This document shows positions 1-8,750 of a stretch of DNA of 14,178 bases, in pieces (position 1 is the stretch's first letter; each line of letters opens with the position of its first letter). The DNA lies in the NCBI GenBank assembly GCA_964554385.1, contig CAZKOM010000059.1, forward strand, positions 1-14,178. The letters run 5' to 3'. The notes beneath the pieces are model-generated. The model saw only the letters and a program-made list of their open reading frames with translations. It had not been told where the DNA came from and ran no database searches. This DNA comes from JAGKXC01 sp964554385 (GTDB lineage: Bacteria > Bacteroidota > Bacteroidia > NS11-12g > UBA955). Made by a program: the position numbers and the translations under genes.

Positions 1-2272
1 GCGTTAAAGTCCAATTTTTGATTTCTTGGTACACCTCAGCAGGCAACACCTGATCTCCAGTAACCCCCAACAACATCAACCCCAATCCATCATTTCCCTC
101 GGGTAATTCAGCATTATAGCGAGGTCTTGGCAATCCTTTCGCCGCATACATTGCGTCGATTTTTGCATTTACCTCATCCTCCAATCCGTTCTTCTTAATG
201 TACAACTCGCACTGCTGATCAATGGCAGCGTTCATAAAGAAGCCCAACAACATAGGAGCAGGACCGTTAATGGTCATGGATACCGAGGTTTTCGGATCGG
301 CCAAATTAAATCCACTGTAGAGTTTTTTTGCATCGTCTAAACAGCAAATGCTTACTCCAGCGTTTCCAATTTTCCCATAGATATCGGGGCGGGTATGTGG
401 ATCTCTGCCATATAAGGTAACCGAATCAAATGCCGTACTTAATCGTTTAGCAGGCATGCCCAAACTCACGTAATGAAAGCGCTTGTTGGTACGTTCTGGA
501 CCACCTTCACCCGCAAACATACGTGTGGGATCTTCACCATCCCGTTTAAACGGATAAATTCCCGAAGTGTATGGAAACTCACCCGGCACATTCTCTTGCA
601 ACTGCCAATGCAACAAATCCCCCCAAGCTTCGTATCGCGGCGTACTTACTTTTGGAACTTGAGTATGACTTAAGCTCTCGGTATGCGTAGCCATTCGGAT
701 TTCTTTATCCCGAACTTTGAATACGTATTCCGAATCTTTATACAACTGACGTAATGGAGCCCAACCTTCTAATAGTTGTCGATTTCTAGGAGAAAGCTCT
801 AAAGACAATTTATCATATTCTTTCTGTAAGGCCGATGCCAAATCTGGAGAAGCCCCAGTCTCATTTAGTTGTGCGATGGACTCATGCAAGGCATACAACC
901 GTTGAGCTACTTTCTTCTGAGCCAATGCCTCGGCGTTGTATCCGCGATTGGTTTCAGAAATTTCGCTTAAATAGCGATTACGAGTGGGTGGAATAATAAA
1001 TATTTTCTCACTCATCTCACCCGCTGCATGGAAAGACGTATTAAAATCGGCCCCCGTTTTAACAGCGATGGTATTCATCAACGCTGTATACAAACTGTTC
1101 ATGCCTGGATCATTGAATTGAGAAGCAATGGTGCCAAACACAGGCATCGAATCCACTTCCGCTTCAAACAATTTATGATTGCGTTGGTACTGTTTACGTA
1201 CATCACGCAACGCATCCAATGCACCGCGTTTATCAAACTTATTTAATGCAACCACATCGGCATAATCCAACATATCAATCTTCTCCAATTGGGTAGCTGC
1301 ACCGTATTCCGGGGTCATTACATACAACGTAACATCGGAATGTTCCGTAATCATGGTATCGCTTTGACCTATTCCGCTGGTCTCAACAATCACCAAATCA
1401 TACCCCGCCACTTTCAAAATGCTAACCGCATCGTCTACATGCGAACTCAATGCTAAATTCGCCTGACGTGTAGCCATTGAACGCATATAAACCCGATCAT
1501 GGTTAATGCTGTTCATTCGGATTCTATCGCCCAATAACGCGCCGCCGGTCTTTCTCTTTGAAGGGTCAACCGAAATAATACCCAACTTTTTATCAGGAAA
1601 ATCAATCAAAAATCTCCTCACCAATTCATCTACCAACGAACTCTTACCCGCTCCACCGGTACCTGTAATACCTAAAACAGGAGTAGCCATGCTTAATGCT
1701 CGATCGCGGATATCATTCAATGCCGATGCATGCAGTTCTGGATGATTTTCGGCAGCCGAAATTAATCGGGCTATATCCAACTTACTTAATCCCCCAGTAT
1801 CAATGCGTTTAACTTCACCATTCAATTGGTGCCCAGTAGGGTAATCACTTTGTTTAACCAGGTCGTTAATCATTCCTTGTAATCCCATGGCTCTTCCATC
1901 ATCTGGAGAATAAATACGGGAAATCCCATACTCCATCAACGATGAAATTTCTTCGGGAAGAATAACCCCTCCGCCACCACCAAAAATTTTGATATGGCTA
2001 GCACCTCTCTCCTTCAACAAATCGTACATGTACCGAAAGTACTCGTTATGTCCACCTTGATAGGAAGTCATCGCGATCGCATTGGCATCTTCCTGTATCG
2101 CCGTTTCCACAACTTCTTGAACACTGCGATCATGACCCAAATGAATCACCTCACAACCCGTACTTTGTATAATTCTGCGCATCACATTGATGGCAGCATC
2201 GTGACCGTCGAACAAACTGGCAGCAGTTACTACGCGTACCTTATTTACCGGAACATAAACCTGTGTCTCCAT
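1..2272 (-). CDS. icmF: Fused isobutyryl-CoA mutase IcmF (partial, C-terminus beyond the left edge)
   Basis: Adenosylcobalamin-dependent mutase that interconverts isobutyryl-CoA and n-butyryl-CoA, fused to its own G-protein chaperone. I translated 757 codons from the ATG at 2272 without a frameshift; the family is about 1,090 residues, so roughly the last third is missing. Domain order: cobalamin-binding Rossmann domain (about 10-145) with DGHDAA at 22-27, whose H24 is the expected cobalt ligand; MeaB-like GTPase (about 190-410) with P-loop GTGGAGKSS ending at S212, VDPSKRKTGG near 235, ETSGIGQSD from 297 and the base-recognition motif NKFD at 344-347; helical linker; start of the mutase barrel from about 530, with GIYPFKR and F575. 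F575 probably matches the Phe that sets isobutyryl rather than methylmalonyl specificity (inference). The start is supported by the family-like N-terminus and a TAACTTTG box just upstream. Confidence in IcmF over methylmalonyl-CoA mutase is high, because all three domains are in one chain. Confidence 0.95.
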   Translation of the reverse strand, partial: METQVYVPVNKVRVVTAASLFDGHDAAINVMRRIIQSTGCEVIHLGHDRSVQEVVETAIQEDANAIAMTSYQGGHNEYFRYMYDLLKERGASHIKIFGGGGGVILPEEISSLMEYGISRIYSPDDGRAMGLQGMINDLVKQSDYPTGHQLNGEVKRIDTGGLSKLDIARLISAAENHPELHASALNDIRDRALSMATPVLGITGTGGAGKSSLVDELVRRFLIDFPDKKLGIISVDPSKRKTGGALLGDRIRMNSINHDRVYMRSMATRQANLALSSHVDDAVSILKVAGYDLVIVETSGIGQSDTMITEHSDVTLYVMTPEYGAATQLEKIDMLDYADVVALNKFDKRGALDALRDVRKQYQRNHKLFEAEVDSMPVFGTIASQFNDPGMNSLYTALMNTIAVKTGADFNTSFHAAGEMSEKIFIIPPTRNRYLSEISETNRGYNAEALAQKKVAQRLYALHESIAQLNETGASPDLASALQKEYDKLSLELSPRNRQLLEGWAPLRQLYKDSEYVFKVRDKEIRMATHTESLSHTQVPKVSTPRYEAWGDLLHWQLQENVPGEFPYTSGIYPFKRDGEDPTRMFAGEGGPERTNKRFHYVSLGMPAKRLSTAFDSVTLYGRDPHTRPDIYGKIGNAGVSICCLDDAKKLYSGFNLADPKTSVSMTINGPAPMLLGFFMNAAIDQQCELYIKKNGLEDEVNAKIDAMYAAKGLPRPRYNAELPEGNDGLGLMLLGVTGDQVLPAEVYQEIKNWTLT

Positions 2273-2559
2273 AGGATTCCGCAAAGTTAACCCAAAAATC
2301 CCAATAACAGTGGTAATACGGAATGTATGAAAACCTGAACACTCTTAATAATTGGAAACTTCGAGAAAATTTCAGAATTCCTTGTTATTCAAAAAATGAA
2401 TCAAACACAAATCAGCATTTAGTAATAGAATTTGATCAATTCAGATAAAAGCACTGTTTTAACCGATGAACTCCATGGGGGTAAACCAACTTTTTGGTTG
2501 TATAGAACGTCAATATACTGCAAGAGATCACAAGTATAAGTTTATGGGTTTAGTTTGCA
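2273..2559. other. Gap between icmF and the membrane-protein gene
   Basis: This stretch of 287 bp holds no ORF with recognisable protein features. It contains the icmF -7 box at its left end. A perfect 6-bp inverted repeat, AACCAA at 2484-2489 and TTGGTT at 2494-2499 with a 4-nt loop, is a weak candidate for a transcript end or processing hairpin of the minus-strand pair upstream. The rest looks like AT-rich spacer. Confidence 0.5.
2282..2289 (-). promoter_or_regulatory. Putative -7 promoter box of icmF (TAACTTTG)
   Basis: Read on the minus strand this is TAACTTTG, an exact match to the Bacteroidota sigma-factor -7 consensus TAnnTTTG. Only 9 nt separate it from the icmF ATG, so the predicted transcript leader is a few nucleotides or none. 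I see no convincing TTTG at the -33 position. Confidence 0.55.
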
Positions 2560-3201
2560 TTAGGCTTCCACTTCGGAAGCCTTTTGCTTTTCTAAATTAT
2601 CCAACACCACCAAGTAATACCAAATAATAAAAAACAATCCCAATACAAAAAATGGAATGGCCAAATACCGAATGGAGTCTTCAAAATAAAACTCGCCAAC
2701 CATCCATGTTCCATTTCCTAAAATCCAACAAGTGATAGCAATGTTATGGTACAGATCAGAAGCACCTTTAATCAACTCTCTGTAATCCAATCGAGCAATA
2801 TTACCTATGGTTATTTTACCCATTGCCAAGAATCGAACAATTGCCCATTTCGAATCATCCATCATGGTGCGTGCATAATCGGATTGAAAAATTTCGTTAA
2901 ATCGCAAATCGCGCCAACTGGCAATTTCTGAAACATCCAATCCCCCCGTGAGTTTCAATGTATATCGAATTTGTAAAAACATCCACTTGTAGTAAATGTC
3001 GAAACACGTAGATAAACTCTTCAGGGTTATATAGACCGATAACACAAACGTTGGGATCGCCATGAGCAGTCCAAAGGCACGAAAATGCATTATCCAAGCA
3101 AAATCTTTTAGCAACCAAAAGACGATATGAATATTCTCTTGGATTTTCTGCTGGAAATTATCTTCTGAATTTTCTGATCTCAATAGTTTATTTGAATCCA
3201 T
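2560..3201 (-). CDS. Conserved membrane protein of unknown function
   Basis: A protein of 213 residues, function not known. Hydrophobic helices lie at about 26-38, 43-61, 153-168 and 178-200, suggesting about four membrane passes, with a charged N-terminus (1-24) and a short charged C-terminal tail. The pattern FWLLKDFAW, then MAIPTFVLSVYIT, then LYHNIAITCWILGNGTWM, then AIPFFVLGLFF resembles, from memory, small uncharacterised membrane proteins common in Bacteroidota. Between helices 2 and 3 sits an extra, mostly non-hydrophobic stretch of about 90 residues (62-149) that I do not recall in the short homologs. The ATG lies 3 bp after the stop of the giant T9SS protein, so the two are very likely co-transcribed and perhaps translationally coupled. 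No catalytic motif was seen. The stop codon is embedded in a strong hairpin. Confidence 0.8.
   Translation of the reverse strand: MDSNKLLRSENSEDNFQQKIQENIHIVFWLLKDFAWIMHFRAFGLLMAIPTFVLSVYITLKSLSTCFDIYYKWMFLQIRYTLKLTGGLDVSEIASWRDLRFNEIFQSDYARTMMDDSKWAIVRFLAMGKITIGNIARLDYRELIKGASDLYHNIAITCWILGNGTWMVGEFYFEDSIRYLAIPFFVLGLFFIIWYYLVVLDNLEKQKASEVEA
2562..2582 (+). terminator. Strong hairpin at a stop codon, U-tract on the plus strand
   Basis: AGGCTTCC (2562-2569) and GGAAGCCT (2575-2582) form a perfect 8-bp stem around a 5-nt loop. On the plus strand it is followed by TTTTGCTTTT, the form of an intrinsic terminator, although no plus-strand gene lies to its left. On the minus strand it covers the last codons and stop of the membrane-protein gene and has no U-tract after it. 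It could stop antisense transcription entering the pair from the left, or protect the 3' end of the minus-strand mRNA. It may also be chance, since it lies largely within codons. Confidence 0.4.
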
Positions 3202-3204
3202 AGT

Positions 3205-6200
3205 TTATTGTTTAATCAAGCGCATTGCTTTTTCACCGTGCTCGGTTTTCAATTTCACCCAATAAACTCCAGAACTAAATTCGGCTACAGAGAATTTCCA
3301 ATTTCCCTGCGAAGGATACAATTGAGGATTCTCGAAAGAATATACTAATCGACCATCCATCGAATACACCGCTACCTGTTTCAACTCCTCAGCCCCTTGC
3401 ATCAAGACTACAACTTCGGATTGAGCAGGGTTGGGCATCATCACAGCACTCCAAGATCGCGTTGGTGCATCCACAGACAAACGGTCTACCACGATCATCT
3501 TTTTCGTCACATCGCAACTGCAATTTCCCCCATTTCGCATAGTAGCAATCATGCGTACATCATAGGAACCATCGGCACCAACATTCACAAGGGCCATGGC
3601 CGCCGCATCCTTATCATAAACGGTATCCACCCCAGAAATCATAAAGGTATAATCTACGTTAGCTTGCCCTCCCAATACACCCATAGAATCCTTAGGAACC
3701 ACCTTCAACCCCCAGTAATACTGAGAGTAATCGGGAGTTGCCACAAAATCGCAGGTTATCGGCTTCTCAAAAATATCAATTCGCTGCGTTAATGAATCGA
3801 AACAACCATTGGTAACCTGCATTCTTAATGTCACGAAATAGGAAGTTGTACTCTTTACTAAAAACTTCTTTTTAGGTGATTGCGAATTAGAAGTTGTTTT
3901 ATCTCCAAAATCCCAACTAAAGGATGCCGTATTTCCCGATTTCAATGTGGATGTATTCTTAAATTCAATTTCATCCCCAGAACAAGCATTTTTTGCTTCA
4001 AATGATGGTGTACCCTGATCCAAAACATCTAAGGTCTGTATCGATGAATCTATACAACCATTGGAAACAGAAACTTTTAACTTGGCAATTTTCTTTCCTA
4101 AATCCAACCAACTCTTTGTTACATTTTCGCTAGAGAATGTGGTCCCATCACTAAAACTCCATTGAAAGTTGGAAACACCTTCGGAAACAACAGCAGTGCT
4201 ATTTGTAAACTTCGAACCCGAAATCAAACAAGCCCTATCCATGGTAAATTTCACCTCTGGCGCATCATAAACTCGGAAAGTTTTACGAACCGAATCTACA
4301 CAACCAAATTCTGACCTAACCAACAACGACACCCACACAGAAGGCGCTGTTTTAAACTTCCATTTCCCATTTTGCTCATTGGTAGTGCTATCGTAACTAT
4401 TCATAAACCATTTACTTCCAATGGTTCCAGAAGAAATGGTGGATTTATTTTCAAATTCAAATCGGTTATTCTCACATCTTCCTAGTTTCAAGTCAAAATC
4501 AGCTTTAGGTTTTACAAATGCAAACGCCTTTTGTGTGCTTTGAGAAACACAGCCTAAATAATCAGCCTTTAATATTACGGTGTAGGTCCCAGGTAGCGAA
4601 TAACTCAACTTTACTGTATCCGCATTATTCAATACAAATCCTTTTCCATCTCCGAAATCCCAGTACCGCGCTGCTGATTTAGGTGTAGTCTTATTAACGA
4701 ATACCAATTTATCGCCAGCACAAGCATTGCTGCGTGTAAAATCAACAACAGGAATCTCGTTTACTGTTAATGGAACTACTTTACTGAAGACGAAACCATA
4801 CAATCCAGAATAGGCCTTTAGTACAACATTATACGTACCTTTTTTACTAAACACAAAGGTTGGATCTGTTTCTTGCGTGGTATCGTTTGGGTCACCGGTG
4901 CCAAAATCCCACCAGAACGTCATATATCCGCTTCGAATTCTCGATCTATTTTCAAATAAAATTGTATCTCCTACACAAATCTTAGTAGGTAATTTCACAT
5001 TGGGGACAACCCGGGGTGCAATTAACACTTGTCTGCGTATAAACGTATCACATCCATTGGTTAAATCGCTAATTTTAAGTACCATGAAAATTGTACTATC
5101 CTCCAACAAGGTATCCGATGTTTTAAATTGTATTTCTAAATTTTTACTCGATGATGGGGCGGTTATGCTGGTGCCCGAAACCAATTTGCCCGCCGAGGTG
5201 AACGCACTAAATGATGCGATCCACTTTCCGGTAGCGCCATAATTTGAATTACTGTAAATTCGAGGTGGGTTGATATCATAAATCACAGGCACATCTACCA
5301 CAGTAATATCAAAAGGTTTGGCACGCAAATAGGTAGGATTATTGGGCGATGAGGTCTTTGCCGACGGTTCAAACTTCCCTCCGCCAGGCGCCGCTTTTAC
5401 GGTTGTTTTGTAAGTAAACGAATCATTACTCAATTTGTCGTCGTAAGCATCCACATACACTTTAACAACCGTTGGAACAGCAATGGGAATGGCAACGGGC
5501 GAAGTAAATTTAACTTTTAGCGTATCTCCGGGCAAGATTTTATTGGTTACCAACTGCTTGGTAATCTTGCCATTCACAGAAAACGCTACGTTAAAATTAT
5601 ACACGGTATCCGTAAAATTATTTTTTACCGTAATCTGAGCTGAACTCTCGTACCCGGCACAGATAGTACTGGGCAAATTATAATATACACTCAGAGTCTG
5701 TATATCCATTACAGACTCAATAGCTCCGCGATCATGTTTACTAGTATTTCGCTTTGTACCACTAATATCAGGACTACTAATTGGCACATAGGGAACATTA
5801 TTTTGCGCTTCAAAACAGAAATGGGAATAATCGGATTTACTAGGATCTTTAAAATTCACATTGTTGAAATTCTCCGAGCTTCCAACCGAACCACTGGTTC
5901 TGTAACCATTAAAGTTCGAAAAACTACCTGTTCCAATCCCCCAGCTCTCACTGCTGTTTTTTGTATAAAATGTATTGTAATTTACTTCTTTAAAATTCGT
6001 ACTACTATAGAGTGTTATCGGCGCCGCATTGGAAGAGGTCACCACATCGATAATGTTACCTGAAAATGTTACTTCGCTTTCATCCTCAATGTAAGCACCG
6101 TAGGCCATATGTCCTGTTTCAGAATTCCGAATATAAACCGTATTGTTTCGGTATATCCCCATGTATCCGTTGTAGTAGTTGATATTGTAAATACCGTAGG

Positions 6201-7677
6201 TCTCAGCCGTAGCAAAATTATTGCCGATGGTATTGGAGACTAAAGAAAGATTCAATGGATATATAAAATAGGTTCCTACTTGAACCGATTTACCACCAAC
6301 CGCACGATTAAAGGTAATTCTATTTCTTAACACCTCCCAAGAACCATCCCAAGCCACAACCAAACCATACAAAGTTTCATTGCTCAAACACGAATCCACT
6401 ACATTCTCAACTACACGATTAACGCTCCAACTTTTATTGTACACTGACTCTAAGTAAATAGCCGTATAATTCCCAGTCTTTCCAGGGCCCATTTTTTCAC
6501 GTTGAATTCGATTTCCAACTACTTCTGCATCGGAGGTATTAAATATTAAAATACCATAGGATATACCGTCGGCGGATTCATTGTCTTTTATCGTATTTGC
6601 CGATACCGAAACACTACCTGCAGCATCCACAGAAACGGCTCGGAACGATTTCAACATCACCGTATTTCGAATCGTATTTTTCTCAATCACAATTCCATAA
6701 GTGCTGGAAGGAGTATAACTCTGTAAAATAACCCCATAGCATCGATTCATACTCACGGAAGAAGAGGTCGTGGCACCCAAAAATGGCAAATCATGAATCA
6801 CATTCCCCGAAATCGCCGTATGTCGATTGGTTGAGTAACCGTACAAGCAATTAACACCGGTTACAAAGGTGTCGATGGGACTGGAAGAGGAAGCGGCCGC
6901 TCTACTAATATCGTTATCCAAGAATTGATCTCCATTGTTATATCGAGCATAATACGCCGAGGAAAAGAAATTTCGAATGCTGTTACCTGAGAAGGTATTG
7001 TCCGATCCACTGCTACTATAAACACTACTACCCTGCTGATTTAAAATTGCAAATGTTGGACCCGGCGAAACAGACCCCGATGTAGTTAATGTGCACCCTT
7101 TTATGGTATTCTTCACACCGTTATGCTGGGATGATGCAGACAACGGCGAGGAATTACTTGCCGCAAATGCGATATAGGCATTACCTGCACGCGAAGCCGA
7201 AAAACTACCACTAAAATCAATCGTACAACCACTAATAGTGTTATTATTGGCCCCAGCTGAAAATCGAATTCCTAAAATCCCTGAGCCCGTTCCCGAGTTA
7301 ACAATTTTCAAGTTTTTTATTTCGGTATAGTCCAAGCCATTAAACCAAATCACTTCGTATGTTAATGACCCACTAAGTGTATATCCATTACCATCAATAG
7401 TTAATGTATTACTGGATGTAGGATTATTACTTGCATGCTGCTTTAGTTCAATAGTTGAGGTAACCGACAAATTGGATTGAACCGTTATTACAGTCTTACC
7501 ACTCACTCCATTCTTATTCAGTTCTGTAGCAAAATCAGACCATGTGGCAAAATTCGATGCTCCAGAAGCACCCCCAATGGTGTAATTTCCAGACAATTGT
7601 GCCGTAGCATAATTACCCGTCCAACCGCATACAAATAAAAGAAACCAGAAACTAATGTTTGTAATGTTTTTAATCAT
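3205..7677 (-). CDS. Giant T9SS-exported surface protein: beta-helix, CARDB-like and five PKD-type modules, type A sorting domain
   Basis: A secreted or cell-surface protein of 1490 residues, probably an adhesin or matrix-binding protein; no catalytic site was identified. Domain order: signal peptide with cleavage likely after ATA26 before Q27; region of repeated N-x-I and GNxI strands typical of a right-handed parallel beta-helix (about 60-650, Ser/Asn/Gly-rich); CARDB-like immunoglobulin fold (about 660-770, with VKNNFTDTVYNF); a further Ig-like domain (about 780-880); five PKD-type modules with the core W of W-D-F-G or its variant at residues 922, 1006, 1090, 1173 and 1255; a degenerate sixth (about 1310-1400); and a T9SS type A sorting domain (about 1409-1490) with PNPAQ and GVYWVKLKT ending in IKQ. 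The T9SS carries such proteins over the outer membrane and usually anchors or releases them after removing the sorting domain. I chose the ATG at 7677; an in-frame TTG at 7698 would add seven residues and spoil the signal peptide. The gene is followed 3 bp later by the membrane-protein gene. Confidence 0.92.
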   Translation of the reverse strand: MIKNITNISFWFLLFVCGWTGNYATAQLSGNYTIGGASGASNFATWSDFATELNKNGVSGKTVITVQSNLSVTSTIELKQHASNNPTSSNTLTIDGNGYTLSGSLTYEVIWFNGLDYTEIKNLKIVNSGTGSGILGIRFSAGANNNTISGCTIDFSGSFSASRAGNAYIAFAASNSSPLSASSQHNGVKNTIKGCTLTTSGSVSPGPTFAILNQQGSSVYSSSGSDNTFSGNSIRNFFSSAYYARYNNGDQFLDNDISRAAASSSSPIDTFVTGVNCLYGYSTNRHTAISGNVIHDLPFLGATTSSSVSMNRCYGVILQSYTPSSTYGIVIEKNTIRNTVMLKSFRAVSVDAAGSVSVSANTIKDNESADGISYGILIFNTSDAEVVGNRIQREKMGPGKTGNYTAIYLESVYNKSWSVNRVVENVVDSCLSNETLYGLVVAWDGSWEVLRNRITFNRAVGGKSVQVGTYFIYPLNLSLVSNTIGNNFATAETYGIYNINYYNGYMGIYRNNTVYIRNSETGHMAYGAYIEDESEVTFSGNIIDVVTSSNAAPITLYSSTNFKEVNYNTFYTKNSSESWGIGTGSFSNFNGYRTSGSVGSSENFNNVNFKDPSKSDYSHFCFEAQNNVPYVPISSPDISGTKRNTSKHDRGAIESVMDIQTLSVYYNLPSTICAGYESSAQITVKNNFTDTVYNFNVAFSVNGKITKQLVTNKILPGDTLKVKFTSPVAIPIAVPTVVKVYVDAYDDKLSNDSFTYKTTVKAAPGGGKFEPSAKTSSPNNPTYLRAKPFDITVVDVPVIYDINPPRIYSNSNYGATGKWIASFSAFTSAGKLVSGTSITAPSSSKNLEIQFKTSDTLLEDSTIFMVLKISDLTNGCDTFIRRQVLIAPRVVPNVKLPTKICVGDTILFENRSRIRSGYMTFWWDFGTGDPNDTTQETDPTFVFSKKGTYNVVLKAYSGLYGFVFSKVVPLTVNEIPVVDFTRSNACAGDKLVFVNKTTPKSAARYWDFGDGKGFVLNNADTVKLSYSLPGTYTVILKADYLGCVSQSTQKAFAFVKPKADFDLKLGRCENNRFEFENKSTISSGTIGSKWFMNSYDSTTNEQNGKWKFKTAPSVWVSLLVRSEFGCVDSVRKTFRVYDAPEVKFTMDRACLISGSKFTNSTAVVSEGVSNFQWSFSDGTTFSSENVTKSWLDLGKKIAKLKVSVSNGCIDSSIQTLDVLDQGTPSFEAKNACSGDEIEFKNTSTLKSGNTASFSWDFGDKTTSNSQSPKKKFLVKSTTSYFVTLRMQVTNGCFDSLTQRIDIFEKPITCDFVATPDYSQYYWGLKVVPKDSMGVLGGQANVDYTFMISGVDTVYDKDAAAMALVNVGADGSYDVRMIATMRNGGNCSCDVTKKMIVVDRLSVDAPTRSWSAVMMPNPAQSEVVVLMQGAEELKQVAVYSMDGRLVYSFENPQLYPSQGNWKFSVAEFSSGVYWVKLKTEHGEKAMRLIKQ

Positions 7678-7799
7678 CTTTTTAATAAAGCAGTACAATT
7701 TACTTCAATAAATAATGTTAAGCCTAATTCCTAAAGTATAATTTACCAACAAAACACCCGTACTGTATAAAATCAATTATAGTTTTGCATCAATTTACA
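7678..7799. promoter_or_regulatory. Divergent intergenic region, T9SS protein versus GSCFA protein
   Basis: About 120 bp of AT-rich DNA must hold promoters for both directions. The plus-strand box is clear (next entry). For the minus strand the best candidate is TACTTTAG at about 7731-7738, which differs from TAnnTTTG at one fixed base, so the promoter of the large protein stays uncertain. Confidence 0.4.
7780..7787 (+). promoter_or_regulatory. Putative -7 promoter box of the GSCFA gene (TAGTTTTG)
   Basis: An exact TAnnTTTG match. The ATG at 7800 starts 12 nt after it and the alternative ATG at 7830 starts 42 nt after it. A transcript beginning about 6-7 nt after the box would give a leader of about 6 nt or about 36 nt respectively. 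Confidence 0.5.
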
Positions 7800-8750
7800 A
7801 TGGAAAATTCAATTTCTCTTTCCAGCAGAATGAAAGATAAACTTCAACCTCAGTTTTTCATTCAACCACTTGAATTGCTTGAGTCTACTAATTCCATTTA
7901 CTTAATGGGTTCATGTTTTTCGGACGCCATGCTATCCCGATTTCATCAAAGAAATATAACTGCAAATAGCAATCCCTTTGGCACCATCTACCACCCAATT
8001 CCTTTACTAAACGAATTGAAAAAAATCATAGATTTAATACCTCAAAAAACGGTTTCTCAAAAATATTCTATGGATAATATTTCCGGCGAAACGATAACGA
8101 ATACTAACTTTTTTGAATTTAATTCTACATTTCATTCATTGCCCCATGCTTATAAATTTTCCAATGCTAACCCATCAGAACTCGTTCAATTAATTTCAAA
8201 TACACAAAAAACCGCAGCACAACACATAGAGAAAGCCTCCACAATAATTATTACCCTTGGAACTGCTTGGTATTATCAACATATACCTACCCAATCCATT
8301 GTGGGGAATTGTCATAAATTACCCGGGCAGCAATTTGAAAAAATATGCTCCACCGTTGGGGAAATCAAACAATTACTTCATGACTTTCTAAGCCAATGCA
8401 CAACCACATTACCCAATAAAAACTGGATTTTTACGGTGAGTCCGGTTAGGCATTTACGCGATGGCATTTCACAGAACTTACAATCCAAATCTACTTTGCT
8501 GTGTGCAATCCACGAATTGCTATCAGAAAACAAATACACCCATGTCTCCTACTTTCCCGCTTACGAAATTCTGCAAGAAGAATTAAATGATTTCCGATTT
8601 TTTAAAGACGATCTTATGCATCCTTCCTCATGGACAGAAGATTATATTTTTCAGCGTTTTATTGAAACCTATTACTCCCAAACCGAACAGGAACAGCTAG
8701 CCACAAACCTCAAAAACTGGAAACAAAACCAACATATCACAACGAAATAA
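7800..8750 (+). CDS. GSCFA family protein (SGNH-hydrolase-like)
   Basis: A protein of 316 residues, close to the usual length of the GSCFA family, which is common in Bacteroidota and has no firmly established substrate. The namesake motif is at 37-41 (GSCFS), followed by NPFGTIYHP at 58-66, a TLGTAWYY segment near 155, TVSPVRHLRDG near 215, and KDDLMHPS ending at S276. Taken together, S38 in the glycine-serine motif and D271-x-x-H274 resemble blocks I and V of SGNH/GDSL esterases; the fold relation is known for the family as I recall, while the residue assignment is my inference. No signal peptide or membrane helix is visible, so it is probably cytoplasmic. The start is uncertain: ATG at 7830 (residue 11) would put the GSC motif at the distance from the N-terminus I expect for the family and give a more normal leader. 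It is transcribed alone and meets a convergent gene downstream. Confidence 0.88.
   Translation: MENSISLSSRMKDKLQPQFFIQPLELLESTNSIYLMGSCFSDAMLSRFHQRNITANSNPFGTIYHPIPLLNELKKIIDLIPQKTVSQKYSMDNISGETITNTNFFEFNSTFHSLPHAYKFSNANPSELVQLISNTQKTAAQHIEKASTIIITLGTAWYYQHIPTQSIVGNCHKLPGQQFEKICSTVGEIKQLLHDFLSQCTTTLPNKNWIFTVSPVRHLRDGISQNLQSKSTLLCAIHELLSENKYTHVSYFPAYEILQEELNDFRFFKDDLMHPSSWTEDYIFQRFIETYYSQTEQEQLATNLKNWKQNQHITTK

Noticed and set aside
1994..2290. Plus-strand ORF of 98 codons opposite the icmF N-terminus
   Set aside because: It lies wholly opposite the conserved cobalamin-binding domain and has no recognisable protein features; it is a shadow of icmF.
3397..3792. Plus-strand ORF of 131 codons opposite the T9SS protein
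   Set aside because: It is rich in His, Ile and Arg, as expected from antisense reading of the sorting-domain region, with no start signal and no family resemblance.
6893..6900. GCGGCCGC (NotI-type site) inside the T9SS gene
   Set aside because: It encodes Ala-Ala within a continuous reading frame; no sign of a cloning junction or change in composition.
7675..7698. Upstream TTG start for the T9SS protein
   Set aside because: It would add YCFIKK before a good signal peptide; the ATG at 7677 gives a normal charged n-region and hydrophobic core.
7785..7799. TTG start at 7785 for the GSCFA protein
   Set aside because: It overlaps the exact -7 promoter box at 7780-7787, so it would lie upstream of the expected transcript start.
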